A stretch of DNA of 64,000 nt from GCA-2733415 sp049609325 (GTDB lineage: Bacteria; Bacteroidota; Bacteroidia; Flavobacteriales; Flavobacteriaceae), in the NCBI GenBank assembly GCA_049609325.1, contig JBMYYK010000006.1, positions 1-64,000 of the forward strand, given 5' to 3'. Numbering within the stretch: position 1 is the first letter of the stretch; each line of letters begins with the position of its first letter. Positions 41,924 through 51,732 of the stretch are shown piece after piece. Position numbers and translations under genes: made by a program. The notes under the pieces are model-generated. The model did not search any database. It saw only the letters and a program-made list of their open reading frames with translations, and was not told the origin of the DNA.

Positions 41924-43254
41924 TGAAAAGATTAGTTGTTTTAGGAGCTGGTGAAAGTGGTGTTGGTACTGCGTTATTAGGAAAGCAAAAAGGATATGAG
42001 GTTTTTGTTTCTGATAAAGGAGTAATTAAAGAAAATTACAAGCAAGTTCTTATAGATAACGCTATAGAATGGGAGCAACAACAGCACACTGAAACAAAGA
42101 TTTTAAATGCTGATGTGGTTGTGAAGAGTCCGGGTATACCAGATAAAGTCGCTTTAATACAGCGGCTGTTAAACAAAGGTGTATCGGTGATTTCTGAAAT
42201 AGAATTTGCATCGCAGTATACTGAGGCAACTCTTGTGGGTATAACAGGAAGTAATGGTAAAACTACCACTACATTGCTAACATATCACTTGTTGAAAAGC
42301 GAATTGAATATCGGTATTGCAGGCAATATAGGTGATAGTTTTGCTGGGCAAGTAGCACATAATTCTTATGACAATTATGTGTTAGAGTTGAGTAGTTTTC
42401 AGTTAGACGGAATTGACAATTTTAAGCCTCATATAGCGGTAATAACAAATTTATCTGAAGATCATTTAGATCGATACGATTATAAGTATGAGAATTACAT
42501 CGCGTCTAAATTTAGAATAACAAAAAACCAAACAGCATCAGATTATTTAATTTATGATGCAGATGATAATGATATTGAAAAGTATGTAAATACACATGAG
42601 ATTAAAGCAACTTTGATACCATTTTCATTGACTAAGAAACTAGAACAAGGGGTCTATATAGACAATAACGAAATAAAACTAACAATTAACGAAGAGACAT
42701 TAACTATGCCAGTAAAAGACTTAGCATTAGAAGGGAAACACAATATTAAAAACGCCATGGCTTCTGCAGCTGTTGCTAATTTGTTGAAAATACGTAAAGC
42801 GACAATTCGTGAAAGTTTATCAAATTTTCAAGGTGTAGAACATCGTTTAGAACATGTGCTTCAAATACAAAATGTACAATATATAAATGATTCTAAAGCT
42901 ACAAATGTGAATGCAGTATTTTATGCTTTAGATAGCATGCAAGCGCCTACAGTATGGATAGTTGGTGGGGTGGATAAAGGAAATGATTATACCGAGTTGC
43001 TGTCTTTGGTTAATGAAAAAGTTAAAGCAATTGTGTGTTTAGGTACAGATAATAAAAAAATTAAGCATGTATTTGAAAATACGGTTGAAACCTTAGTTGA
43101 AACAACGTCTATGGGTGAAGCTGTACAGATGGCGTATAAATTGGCAAATAAAGGTGATAATGTATTATTGTCTCCAGCGTGTGCGAGTTTTGATTTGTTT
43201 GAAAATTATGAAGACAGAGGACGTCAGTTTAAAACTGCAGTGAGAAAACTATAA
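41923..43254 (+). CDS. murD: UDP-MurNAc-L-alanine:D-glutamate ligase
   Basis: Adds D-glutamate to the peptidoglycan precursor. N-terminal VLGAGESGVGTALL, P-loop GSNGKTTTT, DHLDRYDY and DSKATN with GGVDKGNDY are typical. The start is ATG 41923, overlapping the mraY stop (TAATG); a longer in-frame opening from 41866 lies in mraY and has no family similarity. 443 residues. Confidence 0.95.
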   Translation: MKRLVVLGAGESGVGTALLGKQKGYEVFVSDKGVIKENYKQVLIDNAIEWEQQQHTETKILNADVVVKSPGIPDKVALIQRLLNKGVSVISEIEFASQYTEATLVGITGSNGKTTTTLLTYHLLKSELNIGIAGNIGDSFAGQVAHNSYDNYVLELSSFQLDGIDNFKPHIAVITNLSEDHLDRYDYKYENYIASKFRITKNQTASDYLIYDADDNDIEKYVNTHEIKATLIPFSLTKKLEQGVYIDNNEIKLTINEETLTMPVKDLALEGKHNIKNAMASAAVANLLKIRKATIRESLSNFQGVEHRLEHVLQIQNVQYINDSKATNVNAVFYALDSMQAPTVWIVGGVDKGNDYTELLSLVNEKVKAIVCLGTDNKKIKHVFENTVETLVETTSMGEAVQMAYKLANKGDNVLLSPACASFDLFENYEDRGRQFKTAVRKL

Positions 43255-43257
43255 TTA

Positions 43258-44451
43258 ATGAATACATTTCTAAAACATATTGGAGGAGATAAAGCGCTAT
43301 GGGCTATGTTGGCCTTATTAGCAATGTTTTCCTTTTTGCCAGTGTATAGTGCAAGTAGTAACCTAGCAAATTTATATGGTAGTAATACATTTGTGTTATT
43401 ATTAAAGCATGGTATACATTTAGTTTTAGGGTTTACAATATTGTTTGCAGTTCATAAAATAGATTACAATAAATTTAAAGGATTATCATGGATAATGCTA
43501 TTTGTGGTTTTAGTGTTGTTAGTAGTCACGCTAGTTCAAGGTACAACCATAGGAGGAGCAAACGCGAGCAGATGGTTAAAGCTGCCAGGTATTCCCATGT
43601 CTTTCCAAACATCAACATTAGCAGCGGTAGTATTAATGGTGTATGTGGCAAGGTATCTTGCAAAGTTTAAAGATAAAGTTATAGTTTTTAAAGACAGTGT
43701 TATTGAGTTGTGGTTGCCAGTTCTGTTTGTAGTGGGATTAATTTTTCCAGCAAATTTATCAACCGCAGCATTAATATTTTCAATGGTACTAGTTTTGGTG
43801 TTTTTAGGTAGGTATCCGCTAAAGTATATCGGAATAGTTATTGGTGCAGGAACACTGTTAGTACTATTGTTTGTGTTGTCTGCAAAAGCATTTCCTGAAG
43901 CATTTCCTAACCGTGTTGATACATGGATGTCTAGAATTGAAAATTTTTCTAACAACGAAGATACTGAAGAAGATTATCAAATAGAACGCGCAAAAACGGC
44001 AATAGCTTCCGGTGAGTTATTTGGTTTAGGGCCAGGTAAAAGTGTGCAGAAAAACTTTTTGCCACAATCATCTTCAGATTTTATTTACGCGATCATTGTT
44101 GAAGAATGGGGGTTAGTTGCGGGGGTAGTTATTGTGTTGTTTTATTTAATTGTGCTGTATAGGTTGGTCATCATATTAAATAAATCTGAAACTGTATTTG
44201 GGAAATTGTTGGTGGCTGGAGTAGGCTTGCCAATTATTTTTCAAGCCTTAATAAACATGGGGGTTGCTGTAGAGTTGTTTCCAGTTACTGGGCAAACATT
44301 ACCGTTAATAAGTTCTGGTGGGACATCAATTTGGATGACCTGTTTAGCTTTTGGAATAATATTAAGTGTGAGTAGAGCGCCACAAAAAACAAAAAATAAA
44401 ACAAAAACGGATAACGGAAATCCGTTAGAGGTGTTAGAAAACGTTGTGTAG
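43258..44451 (+). CDS. ftsW: Septal peptidoglycan glycosyltransferase FtsW
   Basis: A SEDS-family membrane protein with about ten hydrophobic helices. Typical motifs: YSASSNLA at the N-terminus, GANASRWLKLPG, the acidic periplasmic GPGKSVQKNFLPQSSSDFIYAIIVEEWG, and the C-terminal LPLISSGGTS. 397 residues. Works with FtsI. Confidence 0.95.
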   Translation: MNTFLKHIGGDKALWAMLALLAMFSFLPVYSASSNLANLYGSNTFVLLLKHGIHLVLGFTILFAVHKIDYNKFKGLSWIMLFVVLVLLVVTLVQGTTIGGANASRWLKLPGIPMSFQTSTLAAVVLMVYVARYLAKFKDKVIVFKDSVIELWLPVLFVVGLIFPANLSTAALIFSMVLVLVFLGRYPLKYIGIVIGAGTLLVLLFVLSAKAFPEAFPNRVDTWMSRIENFSNNEDTEEDYQIERAKTAIASGELFGLGPGKSVQKNFLPQSSSDFIYAIIVEEWGLVAGVVIVLFYLIVLYRLVIILNKSETVFGKLLVAGVGLPIIFQALINMGVAVELFPVTGQTLPLISSGGTSIWMTCLAFGIILSVSRAPQKTKNKTKTDNGNPLEVLENVV

Positions 44452-44453
44452 GT

Positions 44454-45551
44454 ATGAAAAAGTTAAAAGTCATAGTTTCTGGAGGTGGTACAGGAGGACA
44501 TATATATCCTGCAATAGCAATTGCTAATGAAATAAAAGACCGATATCCTTATGCAGAGTTTTTATTTGTAGGTGCTAAGGATAGAATGGAGATGGAAAAA
44601 GTACCAGCTTCTGGTTATGATATTGAAGGGTTATGGATTTCTGGTATTGACCGCAAGTTGCTATCTAAAAATAACATGTTATTTCCTTTTAAGCTCATGA
44701 GTAGTTTGTGGAAAGCAAAAAAAATAGTGAAGGAATTTCAGCCAGATATAACAATAGGAACAGGAGGTTTTGCAAGCGGACCATTATTATATATGGCTAA
44801 CTCTAAAGGAGTGCCAACTTTAATTCAAGAGCAGAATTCATTTCCTGGTATAACAAACAAGTTGTTGGCAAAAAAAGCAAAAACGATTTGTGTAGCGTAT
44901 GATAAGTTAGAGCGCTTTTTTCCTAAGAATAAACTTGTAAAAACAGGAAATCCTGTACGTCAAGATTTGTTAGAAATTGAATCAAAACGTCAAGAAGCGC
45001 TTGAGTTTTTTAAGTTAGATGCCAACAAACAAACTATTTTGGTGTTAGGTGGGAGCTTAGGAGCAAGACGCATCAATCAGTTGATAGAAAAAGAGTTGCC
45101 ATTTTTTGACAATGAAAATGTACAAGTCATATGGCAAACCGGGCAATTGTATATAGAGGCGTATAATAAATACGATGAGAAAGAATATGTGCAAACCCAT
45201 GCGTTTTTAAATAGGATGGATTTGGCATATGCAGCAGCAGATGTTATCATTTCTAGAGCAGGCGCAAGTTCAGTATCTGAATTGTGTATTGTGGGTAAAC
45301 CTGTAATTTTTATACCAAGTCCTAATGTGTCGGAAGACCATCAGACTAAAAACGCTTTAGCTATTACAGATAAAAATGCTGGAGTATTGATTAGAGAAAC
45401 GGAATTAGACGTAGATTTCCAAAAGAAATGTCAAGAGGTTTTAGATAACGATGACTTAAAAGCGTCATTATCTCGTGCTATTAAAAGTTTAGCGCTTGAA
45501 AATGCAACACAAGCGATAGTAAATGAAGTTGAAAAATTGATAAACCACTAG
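44454..45551 (+). CDS. murG: Lipid II synthase (MurG GlcNAc transferase)
   Basis: Transfers GlcNAc to lipid I on the inner face of the membrane. GGGTGGHIYPAIAIA at the N-terminus, GTGGFASGP, EQNSFPGITNK, LVLGGSLGARRIN and SRAGASSVSEL are the standard motifs. 365 residues. Overlaps murC by one base. Confidence 0.96.
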   Translation: MKKLKVIVSGGGTGGHIYPAIAIANEIKDRYPYAEFLFVGAKDRMEMEKVPASGYDIEGLWISGIDRKLLSKNNMLFPFKLMSSLWKAKKIVKEFQPDITIGTGGFASGPLLYMANSKGVPTLIQEQNSFPGITNKLLAKKAKTICVAYDKLERFFPKNKLVKTGNPVRQDLLEIESKRQEALEFFKLDANKQTILVLGGSLGARRINQLIEKELPFFDNENVQVIWQTGQLYIEAYNKYDEKEYVQTHAFLNRMDLAYAAADVIISRAGASSVSELCIVGKPVIFIPSPNVSEDHQTKNALAITDKNAGVLIRETELDVDFQKKCQEVLDNDDLKASLSRAIKSLALENATQAIVNEVEKLINH

Positions 45552-46894
45552 TGAATTTAAATCAGATACATAACGTTTATTTTGTAGGTATTGGAGGTAT
45601 TGGTATGAGTGCCTTAGCTAGATATTTTCGTCATATAGGAAAAAATGTGGCAGGCTACGATAAAACGCCAACTAAAATAACTTCAAATTTAATTGACTTA
45701 GGGATTGACGTGCATTTTGAGGAAGATGTTGATCTTATAGATAATACATTTAAAAATATAGAGACTACGTTGGTAGTGTATACGCCAGCAGTCCACGCAT
45801 CTCAAAAAGAGTTAGTCTTTTTTAAGACAAATGAATTTGTGGTTAAAAAAAGAGCCGAAGTACTGGGGTTAATTACTGAAAGTACGTTTTGTTTTGCTGT
45901 TGCAGGAACGCACGGTAAAACCACTACGTCAAGTATATTAGGGCATTTGCTAAAAGTTTGTAATGCAGATATGACTGCTTTTTTAGGAGGGATAACAGAA
46001 AATTACCATTCAAATTTAATTGTGAATGGAAGTGAAATGTCTGTGGTTGAAGCAGATGAATTCGATCGATCGTTTTTGCAATTAACACCAGATGTAGCGT
46101 GCGTTACATCTATGGATGCAGATCATTTAGATATTTATGGTCAGGCTGACGAATTAGAGAAAAGTTTCGTTGAGTTTTCTAATAAGTTAGCAGACAAATC
46201 AAAGCTTTTTGTGAAAGAAGGTTTGAACTTACCAGGTAAAACATATGGGGTTAATGCGACAAGTGATTATAGTGTTCAGGATGTGAATATTGTAAACGGG
46301 TCATATCATTTTAGCATCAAAACTCCAGATGAATTAATTGAAAATGTTGAGTTTAATTTACCAGGGCAACATAATTTGTCAAATGCATTAGTGGCTTTTG
46401 CAATGGCATATGATTACGGTTTTGATGTTGAAAAATTAATACAAGGTATGGCATCGTTTAAAGGGGTAGAGCGTAGGTTTACTTATCATCTTAAAACAGA
46501 TGAATTGGTGTTTATTGATGATTACGCACACCATCCAACAGAAATTGATGCCGTGTATCAGGCAGTTACAGAAATGTATCCTTCGGAAAAGGTTATGGCA
46601 ATATTTCAGCCACATTTGTTTAGTAGAACTCAAGATTTTGCAGACGACTTTGCAAAGAGTTTAAGTCAGTTTGATGAGGTGTGTTTACTTGATATTTATC
46701 CCGCAAGAGAGGAGCCTATAAAAGGGGTGACATCAGAATGGTTGTTGAGTAAAATGACGAATAAAAAAGTGAAGGTTATTCAGAAAAATGAAATGGTTTC
46801 AGAAATTAAATCATCTGAAGCAAAAATAATATTAACAATTGGTGCTGGAGATATTGGTGCTGAGGTATCAGGAATTGTAAGAGGAATTAGTTAG
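45551..46894 (+). CDS. murC: UDP-MurNAc:L-alanine ligase
   Basis: First amino-acid addition to UDP-MurNAc. GTG start. FVGIGGIGMSALAR Rossmann motif, P-loop AGTHGKTTTSS (about residue 118), EADEFDRSFL, DADHLDIYG, and FIDDYAHHPTEI. 447 residues, normal. Confidence 0.96.
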   Translation: MNLNQIHNVYFVGIGGIGMSALARYFRHIGKNVAGYDKTPTKITSNLIDLGIDVHFEEDVDLIDNTFKNIETTLVVYTPAVHASQKELVFFKTNEFVVKKRAEVLGLITESTFCFAVAGTHGKTTTSSILGHLLKVCNADMTAFLGGITENYHSNLIVNGSEMSVVEADEFDRSFLQLTPDVACVTSMDADHLDIYGQADELEKSFVEFSNKLADKSKLFVKEGLNLPGKTYGVNATSDYSVQDVNIVNGSYHFSIKTPDELIENVEFNLPGQHNLSNALVAFAMAYDYGFDVEKLIQGMASFKGVERRFTYHLKTDELVFIDDYAHHPTEIDAVYQAVTEMYPSEKVMAIFQPHLFSRTQDFADDFAKSLSQFDEVCLLDIYPAREEPIKGVTSEWLLSKMTNKKVKVIQKNEMVSEIKSSEAKIILTIGAGDIGAEVSGIVRGIS

Positions 46895-46903
46895 TTATTG
46901 ATA

Positions 46904-47650
46904 ATGAGTAAGTTGTTTAAAAATACACGAATTTCAAAAACGATGGTGTTAAATACCAAATTGATGCTGTTGGTAATATTGATGGTTTTCTTATCTGCCT
47001 TTGCATCAGAGAGAAACGCCAATAGATTTTTGTCTTCTACACCAATAATTTTTGAAAACCCAAATCAACCTCTTATTTCTGAAGAAACGGTTAATAAGTT
47101 GTTAATACAAAATAAAGGAAGCCTTAAAAATATAAGAAAAGTAGCCTTAGATTTGAATAAATTAGAAAATGAGCTAATTGCCAATCCATATATCAGAACG
47201 TCAAATGTGTATGTGTCTGTTAATGGGGAGGTTGGAGTTGATGTTTTACAAAAAAAGCCACTTGCAAGAGTGCTTGCAAACAAAGCTTTTTATATTGACG
47301 AGGAAGGTGAAAAGATGCCTACTTCGCCAAATTTTTCTGTGCGAGTACCTTTGGTCTCAGGTCAAGTTGATAAAAACAACCTTACAGATGTATATAAACT
47401 GCTAAAAAGCATTGCCTCAGATGAGTTTTTTAGTAAGGAAGTTGAAGGAGTAATTGTAACGAAAAATAAATACACGCTTTTAGTGAGAGAGTTTGACTTT
47501 CTTATTGATTTTGGAACAACAGAACATAGAGATGTTAAAATACAAAACTTTAAAGCGTTCTATAAAAAAGCACTAAAAGACAAAACGATAGAATCGTATA
47601 ATAGAGTTAATTTACAAATTGCATCACAAGTAATTTGCACCAAAAAATAA
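46904..47650 (+). CDS. ftsQ: Cell division protein FtsQ
   Basis: Bitopic division protein: an N-terminal cytosolic stretch, one membrane helix (MLLVILMVFLSAFA), then a POTRA-like domain and a periplasmic tail. Similarity within the family is low; the LENELIANPYIRTSNVYVSVNGEVGVDVLQKKPLAR region shows the expected POTRA-FtsQ pattern. I favour ATG 46904 over the TTG two codons upstream. Position between murC and ftsA agrees. Confidence 0.88.
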   Translation: MSKLFKNTRISKTMVLNTKLMLLVILMVFLSAFASERNANRFLSSTPIIFENPNQPLISEETVNKLLIQNKGSLKNIRKVALDLNKLENELIANPYIRTSNVYVSVNGEVGVDVLQKKPLARVLANKAFYIDEEGEKMPTSPNFSVRVPLVSGQVDKNNLTDVYKLLKSIASDEFFSKEVEGVIVTKNKYTLLVREFDFLIDFGTTEHRDVKIQNFKAFYKKALKDKTIESYNRVNLQIASQVICTKK

Positions 47651-47653
47651 ACT

Positions 47654-49018
47654 ATGGAAGACAATAAAGTAGCAGTTGGTTTAGACATAGGTACTACAAA
47701 AATTGTGGCGATGATTGGCCGTGAAAATGAGTACAATAAATTGGAAGTTCTTGGGATAGGGAAAACCAAAAGTCTTGGTGTACATAGAGGTGTTGTAAAT
47801 AACATCACTCAAACTATTCAGTCAATCCAACAAGCTGTACAAGAAGCTGAAATGTCTTCAGGTATGAAAATTGAAGATGTTGTAGTGGGTATTGCTGGTC
47901 AGCATATTAGAAGTATTCAGCATAGTGATTATATTACTAGAGCTAATTCTGATGAAGTTATTGACGAAAGTGATATTGAAGCCTTGATAAATCAAGTGCA
48001 TAAGTTGGTCATGTTACCTGGTGAAGAAATTATTCATGTGTTACCACAAGAGTTTAAAATTGATGGTCAAGCAGAAATTAAGGAGCCTCGTGGAATGTAT
48101 GGTGGTAGATTAGAAGCTAATTTTCATGTGGTAGTTGGGCAAATTGCATCTATTAGAAACATTGGAAGATGTGTAACAAATGCTGGATTAGGATTGGCAG
48201 GGATCACATTAGAACCATTATCGTCTGCAAATGCAGTACTAAGTCAAGAAGAAAAAGAAGCTGGAGTTGCATTAATTGATATTGGAGGAGGAACTACTGA
48301 TTTGGCAATATTTAAAGACGGAATCATTCGTCATACAGCGGTTATCCCTTTTGGAGGTAATGTGATAACTGAAGATATAAAAGAAGGTTGTTCAATAATT
48401 GAAAAACAAGCAGAACTTTTAAAAGTAAAATTTGGTTCTGCATGGCCAGGAGAAAATAAAGACAATGAAATTGTATCAATTCCAGGATTACGCGGACGTG
48501 AACCAAAAGAAATATCATTAAAAAATCTTTCAAAAATCATTCATGCTAGAGTGGTTGAAATTATCGAACAGGTTTTTGCTGAGATTAAAAATTATGGTCA
48601 TGAAGAACAAAAGAAAAAACTTATTGCAGGTATTGTTTTAACAGGTGGAGGATCACAGTTAAAACATATCAAGCAATTAACAGAATATATTACAGGTATG
48701 GATACCAGAATTGGTTATCCGAATGAGCATTTGGCTGGAGCGTCTGAAGAAAAAACAACGAGTCCGTTATATGCTACAGCAGTAGGGTTGGTTATGAATG
48801 CCGTTGAAGTACAGGCTAAAACACAGCCAGAAACACCTGAGTTTAACGAGCCAAAAGAAGAAAAAGAATCACCTTCAAAAGTAGTTGAAGGTGAAATTTC
48901 GCCGCCAGATGGTCCAAGTGGTGAGGAGCCGGATACTGAAGAGCAAGATAATGTTAAGAAAAGCATTTTTGTGAGTATTTCAGATAGGATAAAACAATTT
49001 TTAGATAGCGCAGAGTAG
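47654..49018 (+). CDS. ftsA: Cell division protein FtsA
   Basis: Actin-like ATPase that tethers FtsZ to the membrane. VGLDIGTTKIVAMIG at the start, IDIGGGTTDLAIF phosphate loop, GIVLTGGGSQLKH, and a C-terminal amphipathic helix (SDRIKQFLDSAE) after a long acidic linker (about residues 385-440). 454 residues, about 35 longer than E. coli FtsA because of that linker. Confidence 0.95.
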   Translation: MEDNKVAVGLDIGTTKIVAMIGRENEYNKLEVLGIGKTKSLGVHRGVVNNITQTIQSIQQAVQEAEMSSGMKIEDVVVGIAGQHIRSIQHSDYITRANSDEVIDESDIEALINQVHKLVMLPGEEIIHVLPQEFKIDGQAEIKEPRGMYGGRLEANFHVVVGQIASIRNIGRCVTNAGLGLAGITLEPLSSANAVLSQEEKEAGVALIDIGGGTTDLAIFKDGIIRHTAVIPFGGNVITEDIKEGCSIIEKQAELLKVKFGSAWPGENKDNEIVSIPGLRGREPKEISLKNLSKIIHARVVEIIEQVFAEIKNYGHEEQKKKLIAGIVLTGGGSQLKHIKQLTEYITGMDTRIGYPNEHLAGASEEKTTSPLYATAVGLVMNAVEVQAKTQPETPEFNEPKEEKESPSKVVEGEISPPDGPSGEEPDTEEQDNVKKSIFVSISDRIKQFLDSAE

Positions 49019-49063
49019 TTGGTGCTGTAAACAAAGTATTACAAGAATAGAATTAAGCAATTT

Positions 49064-51013
49064 ATGAGTAGTAACACAGAATTTGGGGGAATTTCATTTG
49101 ATTTACCAAAAAATCAATCAAATGTCATAAAAGTTATTGGAGTTGGTGGTGGTGGTAGTAATGCCATTAATCACATGTTTCAGTCTGGTATTAAAGGTGT
49201 TGACTTTGTGATCTGTAATACAGATTCACAAGCGTTGGACAATAGTCCGATACCAAACAAAATTCAACTAGGGGTGTCTTTAACTGAAGGACTTGGTGCT
49301 GGAGCTAATCCTGATGTTGGAGAGCAAGCAGCGATAGAGAGTTTTGAAGATATAAGAACCATGCTTGACACCAATACAAAAATGGTGTTTATTACTGCTG
49401 GAATGGGAGGAGGAACAGGAACTGGAGCTGCGCCAATCATTGCAAAAATGGCAAAAGAATTGGACGTGTTAACCGTAGGGATTGTTACTGTACCGTTTCA
49501 ATTTGAAGGAAAAATGCGTAATGAACAAGCGCAAATAGGAGTAGAAAAACTAAGAAAAGAAGTTGACTCTCTAATTGTTATAAACAATAATAAGTTGCGT
49601 GAAGTGTATGGGAATTTAGGTTTTAAAGCCGGATTCGCAAAAGCTGATGAAGTGTTAGCGACAGCTGCAAAAGGAATAGCAGAAGTTATCACGCATCACT
49701 ACATGCAAAATATTGACCTTAGAGATGCAAGAACTGTACTGTCAGAGAGTGGTAGTGCAATTATGGGGTCTGCAACGGCATCTGGAGCAAATAGAGCTAA
49801 TGAAGCGATATTTAAAGCGCTAGATTCACCATTATTGAATGATAATAAAATTACCGGAGCTAAAAACGTATTGTTGTTAATTATTTCTGGCGCAGAAGAA
49901 ATTACCATTGATGAAATTGGTGAAATAAACGAGCACATTCAAAGTGAAGCTGGTAATGGTGCTAATATTATAATGGGGGTTGGTGAAGATGAAAAGCTAG
50001 GAAGTGAGATATCTGTAACGATAATTGCTACTGGTTTTGATGCCGATCAGCAAGATGATATTGTTAATACAGAAGCTAAAAAAATCATTCATACTTTAGA
50101 GGCTAATCAAACTGCAACTCAGGTGCTTTCTGCTAAAAATGTGATTTCTGATATTGAATTGCCAAAATCGATAGAAACTCCAGTAGAAAAAGTTGAGCCA
50201 GTAATAACACATACGCTTTTTGATGATGAAGTGATTGATGAAATCACGGTGAAAGAAGAGTTTACTGCTTTGGTGCCAACTTCAGAACTGATTAAAGATA
50301 TTGATGTTACCTTTGAAGAGGTGTCTGTTCCTGTGATTAATAATGAAGAAGAGTTCGTGATTACTGACGTGACTAATGCTGCAGAAGAAACTCTTGAAAT
50401 AGAAGAGACAGAGCAAGAACTATTTACTTTTGATGCTCCTGCTGTAACAAACGATGATCTATTTGAACTGGTGTCTGCTGTAAGTGAACCGGAAAAAATT
50501 GTTCATGAATTGGTAGAGGAAGATATCGCTTCAATAGATGTAAACGGCCCAATAAGTGTTGTGCCTGTAACTGAGCAAAATGAAGAAGGTATTACACGTT
50601 ATAGTTTAGATTGCTCTGAACTTGAAGAAGAAACACCACAACAAGTTGTTACTGAAACGCTATCAGGAACAAATGACTTTGTGATTTCTTCTGTAGAACA
50701 AAAAGATACTGCAATTGTAAATGAAGAACCTACTGCTGTAGAGGTTGATCCGTTCAGTTCACCAATTTCTGATAGCTTAAAACTTCGTGCTGATGCAAGA
50801 CGTAAAAAGCTTAAGGAATTCAATTATAAATTTCGTCATAATAACAACGTAGACGAAATTGAAAAAGAACCTGCGTATAAGCGCATGGGAATAGATTTAG
50901 CTGAAAATTCAGCAGTGAATCATAAAATATCACGTACAAGTATTGGTTTTGATAGTAATGATGATATTCAATTACGAACTAATAATTCATTCCTACATGA
51001 TAATGTAGACTAA
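49064..51013 (+). CDS. ftsZ: Cell division GTPase FtsZ with long C-terminal extension
   Basis: Tubulin-like GTPase that forms the division ring. GVGGGGSNAINHM, the GGGTGTGAAP tubulin signature (about residue 105) and the NxDxQAL stretch (CNTDSQAL) are normal within the first about 330 residues. The remaining about 320 residues are an acidic, Glu/Thr/Val-rich linker followed by a basic block (LRADARRKKLKEFNYKF) and EPAYKRMGIDL, which takes the place of the D-I-P-x-F-L tail. Total 649 residues versus about 380 in E. coli. Confidence 0.96.
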   Translation: MSSNTEFGGISFDLPKNQSNVIKVIGVGGGGSNAINHMFQSGIKGVDFVICNTDSQALDNSPIPNKIQLGVSLTEGLGAGANPDVGEQAAIESFEDIRTMLDTNTKMVFITAGMGGGTGTGAAPIIAKMAKELDVLTVGIVTVPFQFEGKMRNEQAQIGVEKLRKEVDSLIVINNNKLREVYGNLGFKAGFAKADEVLATAAKGIAEVITHHYMQNIDLRDARTVLSESGSAIMGSATASGANRANEAIFKALDSPLLNDNKITGAKNVLLLIISGAEEITIDEIGEINEHIQSEAGNGANIIMGVGEDEKLGSEISVTIIATGFDADQQDDIVNTEAKKIIHTLEANQTATQVLSAKNVISDIELPKSIETPVEKVEPVITHTLFDDEVIDEITVKEEFTALVPTSELIKDIDVTFEEVSVPVINNEEEFVITDVTNAAEETLEIEETEQELFTFDAPAVTNDDLFELVSAVSEPEKIVHELVEEDIASIDVNGPISVVPVTEQNEEGITRYSLDCSELEEETPQQVVTETLSGTNDFVISSVEQKDTAIVNEEPTAVEVDPFSSPISDSLKLRADARRKKLKEFNYKFRHNNNVDEIEKEPAYKRMGIDLAENSAVNHKISRTSIGFDSNDDIQLRTNNSFLHDNVD

Positions 51014-51033
51014 TTAGTGCCATAATTAGTAGT

Positions 51034-51068
51034 AAATCCGAAATGGTCCTAGGACTATTTCGGATTTT
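51034..51068 (+). terminator. Terminator after ftsZ
   Basis: AAATCCGAAAT/ATTTCGGATTT 11-bp stem continuing into the palindrome GTCCTAGGAC, followed by T-rich sequence. It ends the dcw transcript. Confidence 0.88.
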
Positions 51069-51117
51069 ATTTTTATATCTTTACGCACATAATTAAACAC
51101 AATAAATACGATATATA

Positions 51118-51567
51118 ATGGGATTACAAGCAGATGTCATGGCTAAAATGAAAGAAGCTATGAAAGCTAAAGATCAAGTAGTATTAACATCATTACGAGC
51201 TGTAAAAGCAGAATTGTTATTGGCGCAAACGGCTTCTGGCTCTAATGAAGGATTAACTGAGGCTGAGGAAATTAAGTTGATACAGAAATTGGTTAAGCAA
51301 CGTAAGGATAGTGCTGCTATATTTGCAGAACAAAATAGAGCAGATTTGGCAGAGCCTGAATTGGCACAAGCAGAAGTAATCGCGCAATTTTTACCTGAGC
51401 AATTATCTGAAGAAGAGATAGAAAAAGTTGTAAGTCAAGCTATAGAAACTTTAGAGGCAGAAGGAATGAAAGACATGGGGAAAGTTATGGCTGAAGTGAA
51501 TAAACAAGTAGCTGGCCAGGCAGATGGAAAAACTATTTCTGTTATTGTAAAACAACAGTTAATGTAG
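51118..51567 (+). CDS. GatB/YqeY domain protein
   Basis: 149 residues of the YqeY family, related to the C-terminal tRNA-binding domain of GatB. MKEAMKAKDQVVLTSLRAVKAEL, ELAQAEVIAQFLPEQLSEEEIE and MGKVMAEVNKQVAGQADGK are typical. Function is not established; it may bind tRNA. It is followed after 16 bases by a tRNA gene. Confidence 0.88.
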   Translation: MGLQADVMAKMKEAMKAKDQVVLTSLRAVKAELLLAQTASGSNEGLTEAEEIKLIQKLVKQRKDSAAIFAEQNRADLAEPELAQAEVIAQFLPEQLSEEEIEKVVSQAIETLEAEGMKDMGKVMAEVNKQVAGQADGKTISVIVKQQLM

Positions 51568-51583
51568 TTAGAAAACTACTCAA

Positions 51584-51657
51584 GGCCTCGTAGTTCAACT
51601 GGATAGAATATCAGATTTCGGCTCTGAGGGTTGGAGGTTCGAATCCTCTCGAGGTCA
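51584..51657 (+). tRNA. tRNA-Arg (anticodon TCG)
   Basis: A full cloverleaf: acceptor GGCCTCG/CGAGGTC with one G-T pair, D arm, anticodon stem TCAGA/TCTGA with loop TTTCGGC (anticodon TCG), five-base variable loop, T stem GGAGG/CCTCT with TTCGAAT loop, discriminator A. CCA is not encoded. Reads CGA (and perhaps other CGN) codons. Confidence 0.95.
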
Positions 51658-51665
51658 CAAAATAT

Positions 51666-51704
51666 AAACGCCTTAACAACTAATATGTAGTAGTTAAGGC
51701 GTTT
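51666..51704. terminator. Terminator after tRNA-Arg
   Basis: A 17-bp stem with one mismatch (AAACGCCTTAACAACTA against its partner) and a 5-base loop, 9 bases after the tRNA. It could also serve the convergent acetyltransferase gene. Confidence 0.8.
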
Positions 51705-51732
51705 GTGTTTTGTTAGCTTTACAGATAAAGTA

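Noticed and set aside
43536..43955. 139-codon minus-strand ORF within ftsW
   Set aside because: Shadow of an unmistakable FtsW frame; low-complexity Asn/Thr-rich translation.
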